DNA of 64,000 bases from Ponticoccus alexandrii (GTDB taxonomy: Bacteria > Pseudomonadota > Alphaproteobacteria > Rhodobacterales > Rhodobacteraceae). The notes beneath the pieces were generated by a model. That model saw only the letters and a program-made list of their open reading frames with translations. It made no database searches and was not told the origin of the DNA. Both the position numbers and the translations under genes were made by a program. The stretch covers positions 496,001 through 560,000 of the forward strand of contig NZ_CP047166.1 in NCBI RefSeq assembly GCF_016806125.1, in the 5' to 3' direction. Shown here piece by piece: positions 49,834-58,472 of this stretch; position 1 is the first letter of the stretch, and the number at the start of each line of letters is the position of its first letter.

Positions 49834-50796
49834 ATGAAACATGCGGAAGAGGTGACGTTCGGCGGGTCTGCGCTGGACCGCGCGGCAGAGATCCGGGGCG
49901 ATATCCCGGCGCTGGCCGCCGCCATGCAGGACCCCCGGGCGCGGGTGATCGTGTTGTGGCGGGGCAAGCCGCTGATCGCGGGCGAAGACCCGCTGGCCCT
50001 GCTGCGCCTGCCCGTGACCCATCCGATCCTGTCCGAGGCCCGCGCCGCGCCGATCCTGCTGGGCCGCGAGGACGGCGCGGCGGTCTTTGCGCATGACCTC
50101 TCTGCATGGGCGCCCGAGACCGGCGAGATGCCGGAGGCAGGCTTCAGCGACGCGACGGAGCAGGTCCACCCCGGCTGCCCGGAGGGCCGCTTTGCCGAGC
50201 TGCGGCGCGTGATGACGCGGCTCTCAGCCCGCGATGCGGAACTGGCGGCGACCGCCAAGGCGATGATGTCCTGGCACGCCAGCCACGGGTTCTGCGCGCG
50301 CTGCGGCGCCGCCTCCGAGATCCATCAGGCGGGCTGGCAGCGCATCTGTCCGGCCTGCGGGGCGCATCACTTCCCGCGCACCGACCCGGTGGTGATCATG
50401 CTGATCACGCGGGGCAACCGCGCGCTTCTGGGCCGCTCTCCGGGCTGGCCCGAGGGCATGTATTCCTGCCTCGCGGGCTTCGTCGAGCCGGGCGAGACCA
50501 TGGAGGCCGCCGTGCGCCGCGAGGTCATGGAAGAGGCGGGTGTGCCGGTCGGCCCGGTGCGCTACCTGGCCAGCCAGCCATGGGCCTTCCCCTCCTCGCT
50601 GATGATGGGCTGCCATGGCGAGGCGCTGGCCGAGACCATCACCGTCGACCCGATGGAGCTGGAGGACGCGCGCTGGTTCACCCGAGAAGAGGTGGCCGAG
50701 GCCTACGCGGGCCTGAACCCGGCGCTGATGCCTGCCCGTCGGGGCGCCATCGCGCAGTTCATGCTGCGCAACTGGCTGGCGGACCGGCTGGACTGA
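49834..50796 (+). CDS. nudC: NAD+ diphosphatase (NudC-type Nudix hydrolase)
   Basis: A 320-residue zinc-containing Nudix enzyme hydrolysing NAD(H), and in known homologues removing NAD caps from RNA. The zinc ribbon is [20 protein letters not shown] (~150-175), the Nudix box [20 protein letters not shown] then AGV, and the NudC-specific [13 protein letters not shown] follows. ATG 49834 has GGGGAGAG upstream. Length (320) is normal for alphaproteobacteria. Confidence 0.95.
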   Translation: MKHAEEVTFGGSALDRAAEIRGDIPALAAAMQDPRARVIVLWRGKPLIAGEDPLALLRLPVTHPILSEARAAPILLGREDGAAVFAHDLSAWAPETGEMPEAGFSDATEQVHPGCPEGRFAELRRVMTRLSARDAELAATAKAMMSWHASHGFCARCGAASEIHQAGWQRICPACGAHHFPRTDPVVIMLITRGNRALLGRSPGWPEGMYSCLAGFVEPGETMEAAVRREVMEEAGVPVGPVRYLASQPWAFPSSLMMGCHGEALAETITVDPMELEDARWFTREEVAEAYAGLNPALMPARRGAIAQFMLRNWLADRLD

Positions 50797-50946
50797 CGGC
50801 GTGCGGCCCGCGACGGTGTCGCGGGCGCATCATTGCCGCCCTGCGCGACCGCGCGGCGCTAGGATCGGCTGGGGCTTTCCTGTAGCCTCCGCCGGGATCG
50901 CCCCGGGGCGGTCGAGGCAAATCAGGCAGGAACAGGCAGAGACCCG

Positions 50947-51414
50947 ATGCAACTGACCGCAACCGAAGACATTGAGGCCCCGCTCGACCGCGTGTTCGCC
51001 GAGCTCGCCGATTTCGAGACGCTGGAACGGCAGGCGATGCGGCGCGGCATCGAGGTGCGGCGCACCGGCGACCATACCGTCCCCGCGCCCGGCATGGGCT
51101 GGCACGTGACCTTCCAGTTCCGGGGCAAGACGCGCACCGCAGAGATCGTGCTGACCGAATACGCCCCGTCCGAGCGGATCGCCTTCCACACCACCTCGGG
51201 CGGATTGGAGATCGACACGGGGATCGACGTGATCGCGCTGGCGCGGGCGCGCACCCGGATCAACATGGCCGCAGAGCTGAAGCCAAAGACCCTGTCGGCG
51301 CGGCTGCTGGTGCAATCGCTGAAGCTGGCCAAGGGTGGCATCGACAAACGCTTTCGTCATCGGATCGCGGGGCTTGCCACGGATCTCGAGGCGCGGTTGC
51401 AGCGCAGCGCGTGA
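50947..51414 (+). CDS. SRPBCC-fold protein
   Basis: A 155-residue START/polyketide-cyclase-like protein: MQLTATEDIEAPLDRVFAEL opens with the typical ...I.aP.d.VFa.l.D... strand-helix and ends with a long amphipathic helix. Such proteins bind hydrophobic ligands; no catalytic residues can be assigned. Its stop overlaps the next frame and the two run toward the FAD oxidoreductase gene, so it probably leads an operon. Confidence 0.8.
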   Translation: MQLTATEDIEAPLDRVFAELADFETLERQAMRRGIEVRRTGDHTVPAPGMGWHVTFQFRGKTRTAEIVLTEYAPSERIAFHTTSGGLEIDTGIDVIALARARTRINMAAELKPKTLSARLLVQSLKLAKGGIDKRFRHRIAGLATDLEARLQRSA

Positions 51415-51476
51415 ATGCTGGCCTGCGGGCGCGGTCGGGCTATGCTGTGTCAGCGAGGGCGTCGGGAGGGCTGTGC

Positions 51477-52283
51477 TTGAGACATTCGGGAGTGGCATTC
51501 GTGCTGGCGGCCCTGCTGGCGCCGGGGCCTTTGGCGGCGCATGAGTTCTGGATCGAACCGCAGGCCTTCGCAGTCGCGCCCGGGGCGCCGCTGGTGGCCG
51601 ATCTGCGGGTCGGCGAGAAGCTGGAGGGCGCGCGCTACGGCTATGTGCCGCCGAATTTCACGCGCTTTGACATCTTGCTGGGGGGGGCCGCGCATCCGGT
51701 CGAGGGCCGCCCCGGCGACAGGCCGGCCCTGTCCATGCCGGTCGAGGGCACCGGGCTGGCCGTGGTGGTGCATGTCACCCGCGACTACAAGCTGACCTAT
51801 AACAGCTGGGACAAGTTCGAGGCCTTCCTGGAACACAAGGATCTCTCCTGGGTGCTGGCGCGCCACGAGGCACGCGGCCTGCCGCGCGATCGGGTGCGCG
51901 AGCGTTATTCGCGCCACGCCAAGAGCCTGATCGCGGTGGGCGACGGGCAGGGCGCCGACCGCGAAGCGGGGCTGCTGACAGAGATCGTGGCGCAGGCCAA
52001 TCCCTACACCGACGATCTGTCCGGGGGGCTGCCGGTCCGTGTGCTGTACCGGGGCGCGCCGCGGGCGGACACGCAGGTTGCGGTCTTTGCCCGCGATCCC
52101 GGGGGCGCGGTTTCCGTCGCGACCTACCGGACCGACGCGGGGGGCCGCGCGGTGATCGACGTGGTGCCGGGGCATTTCTACCTCGTCGACAGCGTCGTGA
52201 TGCGCGAGCTGGAGGTGTCGGGCCCGAACGATCCGGCCTGGGAAAGCCTTTGGGCCTCGCTGACCTTCCGGGTGCCGGAATGA
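51477..52283 (+). CDS. DUF4198 exported protein
   Basis: A secreted protein of ~268 residues. The mature start AHEFWIEPQAFAVAPGAPL, the YVPPNFTRFDILLGG strand and a C-terminal Ig-like domain (PVRVLYRGAPRADTQVAVFA, TDAGGRAVIDVVPGHFYLVD) match DUF4198, a family of periplasmic proteins associated with metal uptake or of unknown role. The start is best placed at TTG 51477, because GGGAGGG lies 6 bp upstream and the signal peptide (SGVAFVLAALLAPGPLAA) begins there; an in-frame GTG at 51411 overlaps the SRPBCC stop but adds 22 unlikely residues. Its stop overlaps the next ATG by 4 bp. Confidence 0.8.
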   Translation: MRHSGVAFVLAALLAPGPLAAHEFWIEPQAFAVAPGAPLVADLRVGEKLEGARYGYVPPNFTRFDILLGGAAHPVEGRPGDRPALSMPVEGTGLAVVVHVTRDYKLTYNSWDKFEAFLEHKDLSWVLARHEARGLPRDRVRERYSRHAKSLIAVGDGQGADREAGLLTEIVAQANPYTDDLSGGLPVRVLYRGAPRADTQVAVFARDPGGAVSVATYRTDAGGRAVIDVVPGHFYLVDSVVMRELEVSGPNDPAWESLWASLTFRVPE

Positions 52284-53680
52284 GCGTGATCCAGGCCCTG
52301 CGCGGGACGCTTGGCGAGGACCGGGTGCTGACCGGAGACGACATGGCGGCCTGGTCCACGGACTGGACCGGGCGCTACCGCTGGACGCCTTTGTGCGTTG
52401 TGCGGCCCGGGTCGACCGAAGAGGTCTGTGCCGTGATGCGCATCGCCCATGCGGCGGCGGTTCCCGTTGTGCCGGTCTCGGGCCATACCGGGCTGGCGGG
52501 CGGCACCCATGGCGACGGCGCGGTGATGCTGTCGCTGGAGCGGCTGAACGCCATCGAAGAGATCCGCCCCGAGGCACGCGTCGCGGTGGTTGGCGCGGGC
52601 GTGGTCCTGTCCGCGCTGCACGAGGCCGCAGAGGCGCAGGGCCTGAGTTTCCCGATGACCTTCGGCGCCCGCGGTTCGGCCCGGATAGGCGGCCTTCTGG
52701 CGACCAATGCGGGCGGTTCCAACGTGCTGCGCTACGGCAATACGCGCGATCTGGTGCTGGGGCTCGAAGCGGTGACGGCCGAGGGGCGCGTGCTGGACCT
52801 GATGACGGCGCTGCACAAGAACAACGCGGGCTACGACCTGCGCCACCTGCTGATCGGATCGGAAGGCACGCTGGCGGTGATCACCCGGGCGGTGCTGAAG
52901 CTGGTGCGCCAGCCCCGTGCCCATGCCACCGCGATGGTGGCCGCGCGCTCGGTAAGCGAGGCGCTGGTGCTGCTCAACCGCCTGCAGGACGTGTCGGGCG
53001 GGGCGGTGGAGGCCTTCGAATACATGCCCGCCGCCTATATGGACACCTATCTTGCCCTGCACCCGGAGGCGCGCGCGCCCTTCGACAGCCCGCAGGCGGT
53101 GAACATCCTGCTGGAGCTTGGCGTGACCGCGCCGCGCGACAGCACCCCGGGCGAGGACGGGCTTGTCCCGGTGACAGGCTCCTTGCAGGAAACGCTGGCC
53201 GAGCTGATGGAACAGGGGCTGGTGCTGGATGCGGTGGTCGCGCGTTCCGAGACGCAACGGGCCGAGATGTGGGCGCGCCGCGAGGCGGCGGCCGAGGTCT
53301 CGCTGTCGCGGCTCGGCGCGCTGGTCAACGACGTGGCCGTGCCGCTGGACGCGGTCGAGGCCTTCCTGACAGAGGCGGGCGCCCGCTGCCGCGCGCTCGA
53401 CCCGGATGTGCAGGAGATGGTGGTCGCGCATCTGGGCGACGGGAATGTCCATTACGCGCTCTGGCCCTCTGGCGCGGCGGAGGGTGGGGCGCTGGTCGAG
53501 GCGGTCGAAGAGGTGGTGCGTGCCCTGGGTGGCACCTTCTCCGCCGAACATGGCATCGGGCTGCACAAGAAAGCCTCGATGGCCCGGCACCGCGATCCGG
53601 TGGCGCTGGAGGCGATGCGCGCGGTGAAGACGGCGCTCGATCCGAAAGGCATTCTCAACCCGGGCAAGGTCCTGCCCTGA
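52280..53680 (+). CDS. FAD-binding oxidoreductase, D-2-hydroxyacid dehydrogenase type
   Basis: A 466-residue flavoprotein of the GlcD/D-lactate/D-2-hydroxyglutarate dehydrogenase family. The PCMH FAD domain contains VPVSGHTGLAGGTHGDG and TFGARGSARIGGLLATNAGG with SNVLRYGNTRDLVLG; the C-terminal FAD-oxidase domain has MVVAHLGDGNVHYALWP and TFSAEHGIGLHKKASMAR. No Fe-S subunit genes are adjacent, so it resembles the single-subunit D-lactate or D-2-hydroxyglutarate enzymes. It overlaps the DUF4198 gene by 4 bp. Confidence 0.88.
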   Translation: MSVIQALRGTLGEDRVLTGDDMAAWSTDWTGRYRWTPLCVVRPGSTEEVCAVMRIAHAAAVPVVPVSGHTGLAGGTHGDGAVMLSLERLNAIEEIRPEARVAVVGAGVVLSALHEAAEAQGLSFPMTFGARGSARIGGLLATNAGGSNVLRYGNTRDLVLGLEAVTAEGRVLDLMTALHKNNAGYDLRHLLIGSEGTLAVITRAVLKLVRQPRAHATAMVAARSVSEALVLLNRLQDVSGGAVEAFEYMPAAYMDTYLALHPEARAPFDSPQAVNILLELGVTAPRDSTPGEDGLVPVTGSLQETLAELMEQGLVLDAVVARSETQRAEMWARREAAAEVSLSRLGALVNDVAVPLDAVEAFLTEAGARCRALDPDVQEMVVAHLGDGNVHYALWPSGAAEGGALVEAVEEVVRALGGTFSAEHGIGLHKKASMARHRDPVALEAMRAVKTALDPKGILNPGKVLP

Positions 53681-53964
53681 CCGAAGGCGTCACAGGGCGA
53701 TGCCTTGGCCGGCCCAAGGCGATGCCCCGGCGTGACGCCGCGCGGTGTCAGGGCGTCCGGTTCGTACCTTCGCAAGAGGAAAAGGCGTCCGTCCGACGGC
53801 GCGCAGGCAGGCAGGCAGGCGGAGCGGACTTCGTCGTGGCAGGACCGCTATCCGTTTCCATGGGGCAGGGACAACCGCCCCATGGCCAGCTCCCTGCGGT
53901 TGGGGGCCGAACCGGAGGAACCGTCCCGCATATGCGTTGCTGCGGGGCGCGCATCCGGGTGGGG
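53681..53964. other. Non-coding interval with short tandem repeat
   Basis: A 284-bp interval between convergent genes. The only structure is (CAGG)x4 at 53804-53819. Longer frames here read against both neighbours and have no resemblance to known proteins. Confidence 0.4.
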
Positions 53965-54186
53965 TCAGTCGCTGCCGTCGCGCGGCTGGTAATCCTTGGG
54001 ATCGAAGGCGGCGAAGAACTGGTAGCCGCACCAGGCCCCTATGGCGGCAAAGACCAGCGCCCAGAGCGGATTGCCCAGAACCAGCTCCATCAAGGCCCAG
54101 CCGCCGCAGAGGGCAACCAGCGCTATCCGCCGCCAGAGCGGCAGGAAGAAGGGGTGGCGGACGTCGAATAGGCTTTGCAGGGACAT
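53965..54186 (-). CDS. DUF3329 small membrane protein
   Basis: A 73-residue protein, MSLQSLFDVRHPFFLPLWRR followed by two membrane segments (IALVALCGGWALMELVLG; PLWALVFAAIGAWCGYQFFA) and FDPKDY. This is the roseobacter DUF3329 pattern (FD.RHPFF.PLWRR..........FDP). Function is unknown. The ATG at 54186 is chosen over an upstream one because the family begins there. It lies 72 bp downstream of the marR-type gene and may be co-transcribed. Confidence 0.75.
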   Translation of the reverse strand: MSLQSLFDVRHPFFLPLWRRIALVALCGGWALMELVLGNPLWALVFAAIGAWCGYQFFAAFDPKDYQPRDGSD

Positions 54187-54258
54187 GCGGAACCCGGTGT
54201 TGCGAGGAGGCCCTTGTGCCACGGCGCCGCCTTCGGGGAAAGGGGCGGCGGCCCTGCC

Positions 54259-54732
54259 TCAACCGAGGTCGGGATCCTCTGCGGCCTGCTCCAGCTTGTC
54301 GAGGGTTGCGAGGAAAGCGCTGACCTCTTCCTCGTCTAGCCGGTCCCGCAGTGCCTTCTGGCGCGCCTGCATCCGCGGCAGGGTGCTTTCGAACAGGGCG
54401 CGGCCCTCCGCGGTCAGTTCGAGATGCTGCAGGCGGTTGTCCTCGGTGTCGCGGATGATCCGCACGAGGTTCTCTTCGCCAAGCGCCTTGAGGTTGCGGC
54501 TGATCAACCCCTTGTCCATCGCGGCGTAGCGTGACAACTGGGCCGCCGTGTTGCGGCCGTTTGCGCCGATCAGGGCGATAAGCCGCCACTGAGTCAGCGT
54601 CAGTCCCGCGCAGTCCTTCAAAAGGCGGTTGGCCTGTGCATTCAGCTTGGCCTGTACCCTTGCCAATCGATACGTCAAAAACTGTCCGATGGGGGGATCG
54701 GGCGGACGTTGTGTCCCGATACTGTCTTTCAT
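54259..54732 (-). CDS. MarR-family regulator
   Basis: A 157-residue regulator with the winged-helix core: LTLTQWRLIALIGANGRNTA, AQLSRYAAMDKGLISRNLKA, LGEENLVRIIRDTEDNRLQH. MarR proteins bind palindromes and release on small ligands. ATG 54732 has GGAG 9 bp upstream; the in-frame TTG at 54777 falls inside a TTGACA that looks like a -35 and is less likely. Upstream is an unusually AT-rich tract (54770-54805). Confidence 0.88.
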   Translation of the reverse strand: MKDSIGTQRPPDPPIGQFLTYRLARVQAKLNAQANRLLKDCAGLTLTQWRLIALIGANGRNTAAQLSRYAAMDKGLISRNLKALGEENLVRIIRDTEDNRLQHLELTAEGRALFESTLPRMQARQKALRDRLDEEEVSAFLATLDKLEQAAEDPDLG

Positions 54733-55236
54733 CTCGTCTCCGTATTGAGGGCGCCAATCAGATTGTTGCTTTGTCAACGTTTAAAATTTATCAAACTCAG
54801 GGTTGAATGTGAGGGTCCCTTCTTGTCAAGAAAATCAGCCCGTCCGAGGCGCCGCCAAGAGTCGCAGGTGGCTTAAAACCACCGGTCTTTGAAGCCTTGG
54901 CGTGTGCGTGAGTTTATAATACAACTATTGGGTGTAAAATGCCCCGCCGAGAGCCCCGCCCCTGCCGGGGCACGGTCTGTGGTGTTCGGGCATTGTCCCG
55001 GCCGGACGGCGGAGGAATGCGGGATCTTCGCGCTGCCACCCGAGGGGCGATTCTGCCCGCCCCAGGGGTGATCCGGCGCCTGATCCGAAGGTGCGCCTTG
55101 CGGCGCAGAGGGTCGATTTGTGTTCAGGCCACGCAGGCCCCGGGGAGGGCTCTGCCCTCCCCGAACCCCTCCCGAGGTATTTGCCAGACCAAAGAAGAGG
55201 GGTCGTGGCCGCTGCCAGAGAGCGGCGGGGAGCTGG
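54733..55236. other. AT-rich marR upstream region plus repeat
   Basis: A 504-bp interval. 54770-54805 is AT-rich (AACGTTTAAAATTTATCAAA) and contains TTGACA on the minus strand, probably the marR control region. A second AT-rich spot at 54911-54940 includes a perfect TATAAT on the plus strand without a well-spaced -35. A repeat copy lies at 55141-55197. I see no supported gene. Confidence 0.5.
55141..55197 (-). repeat. Dispersed intergenic repeat, copy 6
   Basis: On the minus strand the core CTTCTTTGGTCTGGCAAATA (about 55176-55196) is followed by a hairpin with 10-bp perfect arms CGGGGAGGGC/GCCCTCCCCG and TCT loop (55141-55163). It is the best-paired hairpin of the set. The hairpin could also act as a terminator downstream of the OmpA gene. 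Confidence 0.6.
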
Positions 55237-55974
55237 TCAGGGGCAGACGGCGCTGACGGTCTGCTGCACCGCGCCCGGCATGTCGGGAAGGCGCAGAAAG
55301 GTCACGCGGCGGTTTTCCGGCGCGCGGGGGTCGTATTCGTTCTTGAGCACATGCTCGCCGAAGCCCACCGGATAGAGCGGCAGGTCGACGTAGCTGGTCT
55401 GCAGCATCCGCGTCACCGAAGAGGCGCGCCGCACCGAGAGGTCGCAGTTGTAGCCATCCGAGCCGGCGGCATCCGTATGCCCGATCACCGCGTAGGAGGT
55501 GCCCGCCAGCGCCGGATCGCTCAGCGCCGCCACCAGTTGATCGATTTTGCCGCGCTGGTCGTGGCGCACCCGGTCGCTGTTGTAGTCGAACTCGATCGTC
55601 ACCGTTACCGAGGGATAGGATACCGTGCCATGTCGGGCCGGCTGCGGGTCGTCGTATTGCGGCGGCGCGGGGGGCGGCGTCTTGGCGATGGTCACCTTCT
55701 TCGTGTCGAGATCCAGTACCAGCGTTTCGAACTGGACGTCGGAGGCCCCCGGCACCGCGCTTTCCAGCGCCAGCCCGTCCGGGTCGACAGTGACGCCGCC
55801 GCAGGTGCCCGCGTTGGGGTTCAGCAGACAGCCGGCCAGCCGGTTGGCGGGCTGCGGTGCACGCTGCACCTCGGGGGCGTCGTCGGCCCCGGGGATGAAG
55901 ATCTCGCCCTGCGCAAGGCCTGCATGGGGCAGGCCGAGGCAGAGAGCGACGGCAAGGGGTTTGGTCAGTTGCAT
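55237..55974 (-). CDS. OmpA-family peptidoglycan-binding protein
   Basis: A 245-residue exported protein (signal MQLTKPLAVALCLGLPHAGL, then AQ). Residues ~125-235 are an OmpA-like domain: VTIEFDYNSDRVRHDQRGKI, VIGHTDAAGSDGYNCDLSVR, RASSV and a final NRRVTFLRL; the Asp and Arg that bind diaminopimelate are present (GHTDAAG; LSVRRA). The N-terminal part includes LAGCLLNPNAGTCGG with a likely disulfide and a Pro-rich linker. It is the last gene of a three-gene minus-strand set, 14 bp after the cytochrome gene, and probably tethers that complex to the cell wall. Confidence 0.85.
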   Translation of the reverse strand: MQLTKPLAVALCLGLPHAGLAQGEIFIPGADDAPEVQRAPQPANRLAGCLLNPNAGTCGGVTVDPDGLALESAVPGASDVQFETLVLDLDTKKVTIAKTPPPAPPQYDDPQPARHGTVSYPSVTVTIEFDYNSDRVRHDQRGKIDQLVAALSDPALAGTSYAVIGHTDAAGSDGYNCDLSVRRASSVTRMLQTSYVDLPLYPVGFGEHVLKNEYDPRAPENRRVTFLRLPDMPGAVQQTVSAVCP

Positions 55975-55988
55975 CGCTCTCTCCTTTC

Positions 55989-58418
55989 TCAATACTGTTC
56001 GTTGTGGACGACGACCGAGATCTGGGCCTTCGTCACGTCGGGATTGTGGTCGCTGACGGCGCGGTAATCGGCGCCCGAGAGGGTGGTCTTCTTGTCCGGC
56101 GCGCCACCGTTCAGGTCCAGCACCAGCGTCTCGTTCACCACCGTCTCGTAGTGGTCCCTGGAGATCGGTTTGTGATCCGCCGCGCAGGAGACCTGCGTGG
56201 TGTCGCGGGTCACGGTGTCGATGGCCTTCTGGCCGCCGTTGCAGATCGCGAGGATCGTTTCCAGCCCCGGCTCGGAGGTGCGCAGAGACCCCTTCGGCGG
56301 GAAGACATATTGCGTGCCGCCCCTGATCACCACGTCGTCCAGTCCCGGGAAGGGATAGAGCACGCAGCTGTCGTGGTCGTCGTCGATCGAGATCAGCGTC
56401 AGGCGGCAATCGTGGCGCGGTTCGACGAAGATCTGCATGCCTTCACCCACCTTATAGGCCGGCTTGTCGGTATAGACCGTCAGGTGGCTTTGCGCCGGGA
56501 CCGAGTGCTGCGTGGGCACGTAGTCGTTCTTGGCCGGGGTCCTGGCCAGATCGGCGTGGGTGGTGGGCGCGGCGTGGGTCTTGGCCGGGGCGGGGGTGTC
56601 GTAGACATCCGCCGGCGGTTCGTGGGCGGTGCCCTTCACGACCTGCTTGACCGAATGCGGCAGCGCCGTCGTCACCCTGTAATCGGTCTTCAGCGGCCGG
56701 TAGTCGGTCAGCTTCTCCAGCAGCACCGGGTAGGCCGCGTTCCATTCGTCCCGCGCGATGGGCGAGACGTCCAGCCGGGTCAGCAGGCTGGCGTTCTCGT
56801 GGCCCGCGAAGGCCATGCGCCCGCGCAGGTCCTCTTCGGTCAGGCCCAGTTCGTTGGCGGCCTGCTCGAAGTCGATGAAGTAATCGACGTGGTAGACGAA
56901 GAGCCCGCGCACCGGTTCCAGCCCGGCGGCCTTGGTGTCGGGGTCGATGCCCGCAAGGGTGAGCGTTTCGAAGAAGGCGTTCATGTCCTTCTCGAAGAAG
57001 TCGTTTACCACATCCTTGCCCGGGTAGATCGCGTCGATGGTCTGCCGCGCCGAGGGCGACAGCGACAGATTGTTCATCGCGACCTCGCGCACCGAGTCGT
57101 CGTTGAAGCGCATGCCCTTGATGTGGCACGAGATGCAGGAGATCCCGTTGACCACCTCGCCGGTGCCGTCGGGATAGTCGGTGTCGCGCACGATGGCGGT
57201 GGGGCCGACGTTCAGCCGCGCGCCGTCGGCGGTGTTCAGGTAATAGGCGTGGAAGCCGTTCGGCAGGGTGAAGATCGACTCGCCGCCGTCATGGTGGAAG
57301 GCAAGCTCGTCGCCATAGGCCGAGGTCGGACCCAGCGGGTATTCGAAGAAGCTCTGCCGACCCTTCGATCCGGCGAAGTCGTAGGAGGTCCAGAAGAACC
57401 CGGTCCCCAGCGCGTGCCGCTCGATCAGGCGGTTGTGGGTCGAGACACCCGAGTCCTGGAACCCGGCGCGCACCACCTGTTCGTTCAGGATGTTGCGGTT
57501 CATGTCGAGGCCAAGCTGGCGTTCCAGCCCCTGCACCGTATCCGCCAGCCCCAGCATGTCGTAGTAAAGCGGCGAGACAGAGGCGGTGGCGGTGAACCAG
57601 TCGGCCCGGATGACCGGGACCTTGGTGCCCGACAGGTGCTGAAGCGGCCCGAGGTAGGGGTCGGTGTCGCTTTCCATGGCGTAGGGATACTCGGCCTCCA
57701 GCAGGCTCCAGCGGTCGTGCGTCCATTCCAGATCGGGCAGGAAGACGCGCAGCAGCACACCGTGCTCGTCGACCTTTTCGTACTTGTAGACATTGGGGTT
57801 GAAGCTGAGCGCGTTCATCAGCTTGACCGTCGCGGCGAGGTAGGCCTCGTAGTTGGCGTCGGTGACCTCGCTGTCGTTCCACAGTTCCCGCATCGAGAAG
57901 TAGCGGATGCGGTCGCGGCGGTTCGTGGGCTGCTGTTGCAGGTCCGTATGGGCCATGGCGTAAAGCTCGGACAGCGGGATGAACTCGCGCGGCTCGGGCG
58001 CGGTCTCGCCCAGCTTGACGATCCATGTTTCCAGTGCCGCCAGTTCCTCGGGGGAGGGGGTGCAGGAGGGGTCCCAGCAGTTGTCGGGCATGGCCGGCGC
58101 ACCGCCCGCGATCACGTTGTAGAGCTTTGATTTCGCGCTGTCGCCTGCGACCACGAACTTCGGGTCGTTGGCCAGGCGGCGCATGTCCAGAACGTGGCCG
58201 AAGCCTGACTTGGGCGTGGTCAGCCCGTCTTCCAACTGGCCTTCCTGGTGGCACTCGGCGCAATACTTGTCGAGGACCGCGTAGGCGGCGCTTTCCTCGG
58301 CGGTGGCGTCGGCGGGCAGGGGCATGCCCTCGGCTGCTTCGTCCTGGGCCATGGCGGGCCCTGCCAGCGCGGCCGCAACGGCCAGGGCGCTCACCTTGAT
58401 CAGATCACTTGGGGTCAT
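55989..58418 (-). CDS. Dihaem c-type cytochrome protein with DUF4384 domain
   Basis: An 809-residue exported protein (signal MTPSDLIKVSALAVAAALAG, ending PAMAQ). Haem motif one CAECH (53-57) has a candidate axial Met110 in GGAPAMPDN, as in cytochrome c modules fused to larger proteins. Haem motif two is CISCH (428-432). Between and after them is a long region of unknown fold. Residues ~645-730 (SHLTVYTDKPAYKVGEGMQI; FPGLDDVVIRGGTQYVFPPK) match the DUF4384 surface/linker domain. Start ATG 58418 follows GAGG; a TTG six codons earlier is possible. It is flanked by the protease/SH3 gene and OmpA in the same direction. Electron-transfer or peroxidase-like function in the periplasm is likely, partner unknown. 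Confidence 0.8.
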   Translation of the reverse strand: MTPSDLIKVSALAVAAALAGPAMAQDEAAEGMPLPADATAEESAAYAVLDKYCAECHQEGQLEDGLTTPKSGFGHVLDMRRLANDPKFVVAGDSAKSKLYNVIAGGAPAMPDNCWDPSCTPSPEELAALETWIVKLGETAPEPREFIPLSELYAMAHTDLQQQPTNRRDRIRYFSMRELWNDSEVTDANYEAYLAATVKLMNALSFNPNVYKYEKVDEHGVLLRVFLPDLEWTHDRWSLLEAEYPYAMESDTDPYLGPLQHLSGTKVPVIRADWFTATASVSPLYYDMLGLADTVQGLERQLGLDMNRNILNEQVVRAGFQDSGVSTHNRLIERHALGTGFFWTSYDFAGSKGRQSFFEYPLGPTSAYGDELAFHHDGGESIFTLPNGFHAYYLNTADGARLNVGPTAIVRDTDYPDGTGEVVNGISCISCHIKGMRFNDDSVREVAMNNLSLSPSARQTIDAIYPGKDVVNDFFEKDMNAFFETLTLAGIDPDTKAAGLEPVRGLFVYHVDYFIDFEQAANELGLTEEDLRGRMAFAGHENASLLTRLDVSPIARDEWNAAYPVLLEKLTDYRPLKTDYRVTTALPHSVKQVVKGTAHEPPADVYDTPAPAKTHAAPTTHADLARTPAKNDYVPTQHSVPAQSHLTVYTDKPAYKVGEGMQIFVEPRHDCRLTLISIDDDHDSCVLYPFPGLDDVVIRGGTQYVFPPKGSLRTSEPGLETILAICNGGQKAIDTVTRDTTQVSCAADHKPISRDHYETVVNETLVLDLNGGAPDKKTTLSGADYRAVSDHNPDVTKAQISVVVHNEQY

Positions 58419-58472
58419 AACGCGTTTCCTCTGCAAATGATGTTCCGTTTAGGCGGTGTCCGTGCCGCCGGA

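Noticed and set aside
53804-53819. (CAGG)x4 as a CRISPR-like or phase-variable repeat
   Set aside because: Only four short units in a non-coding gap; no spacer structure and no gene whose frame it would switch.
54939-55256. Plus-strand frame MPRREPRPCRGTVCGV
   Set aside because: Cys/Arg/Pro-rich, spans a repeat hairpin, no ribosome-binding site.
56004-58130. 708-codon plus-strand frame
   Set aside because: Antisense to the cytochrome gene, which has signal peptide, haem motifs and DUF4384 in its own frame.
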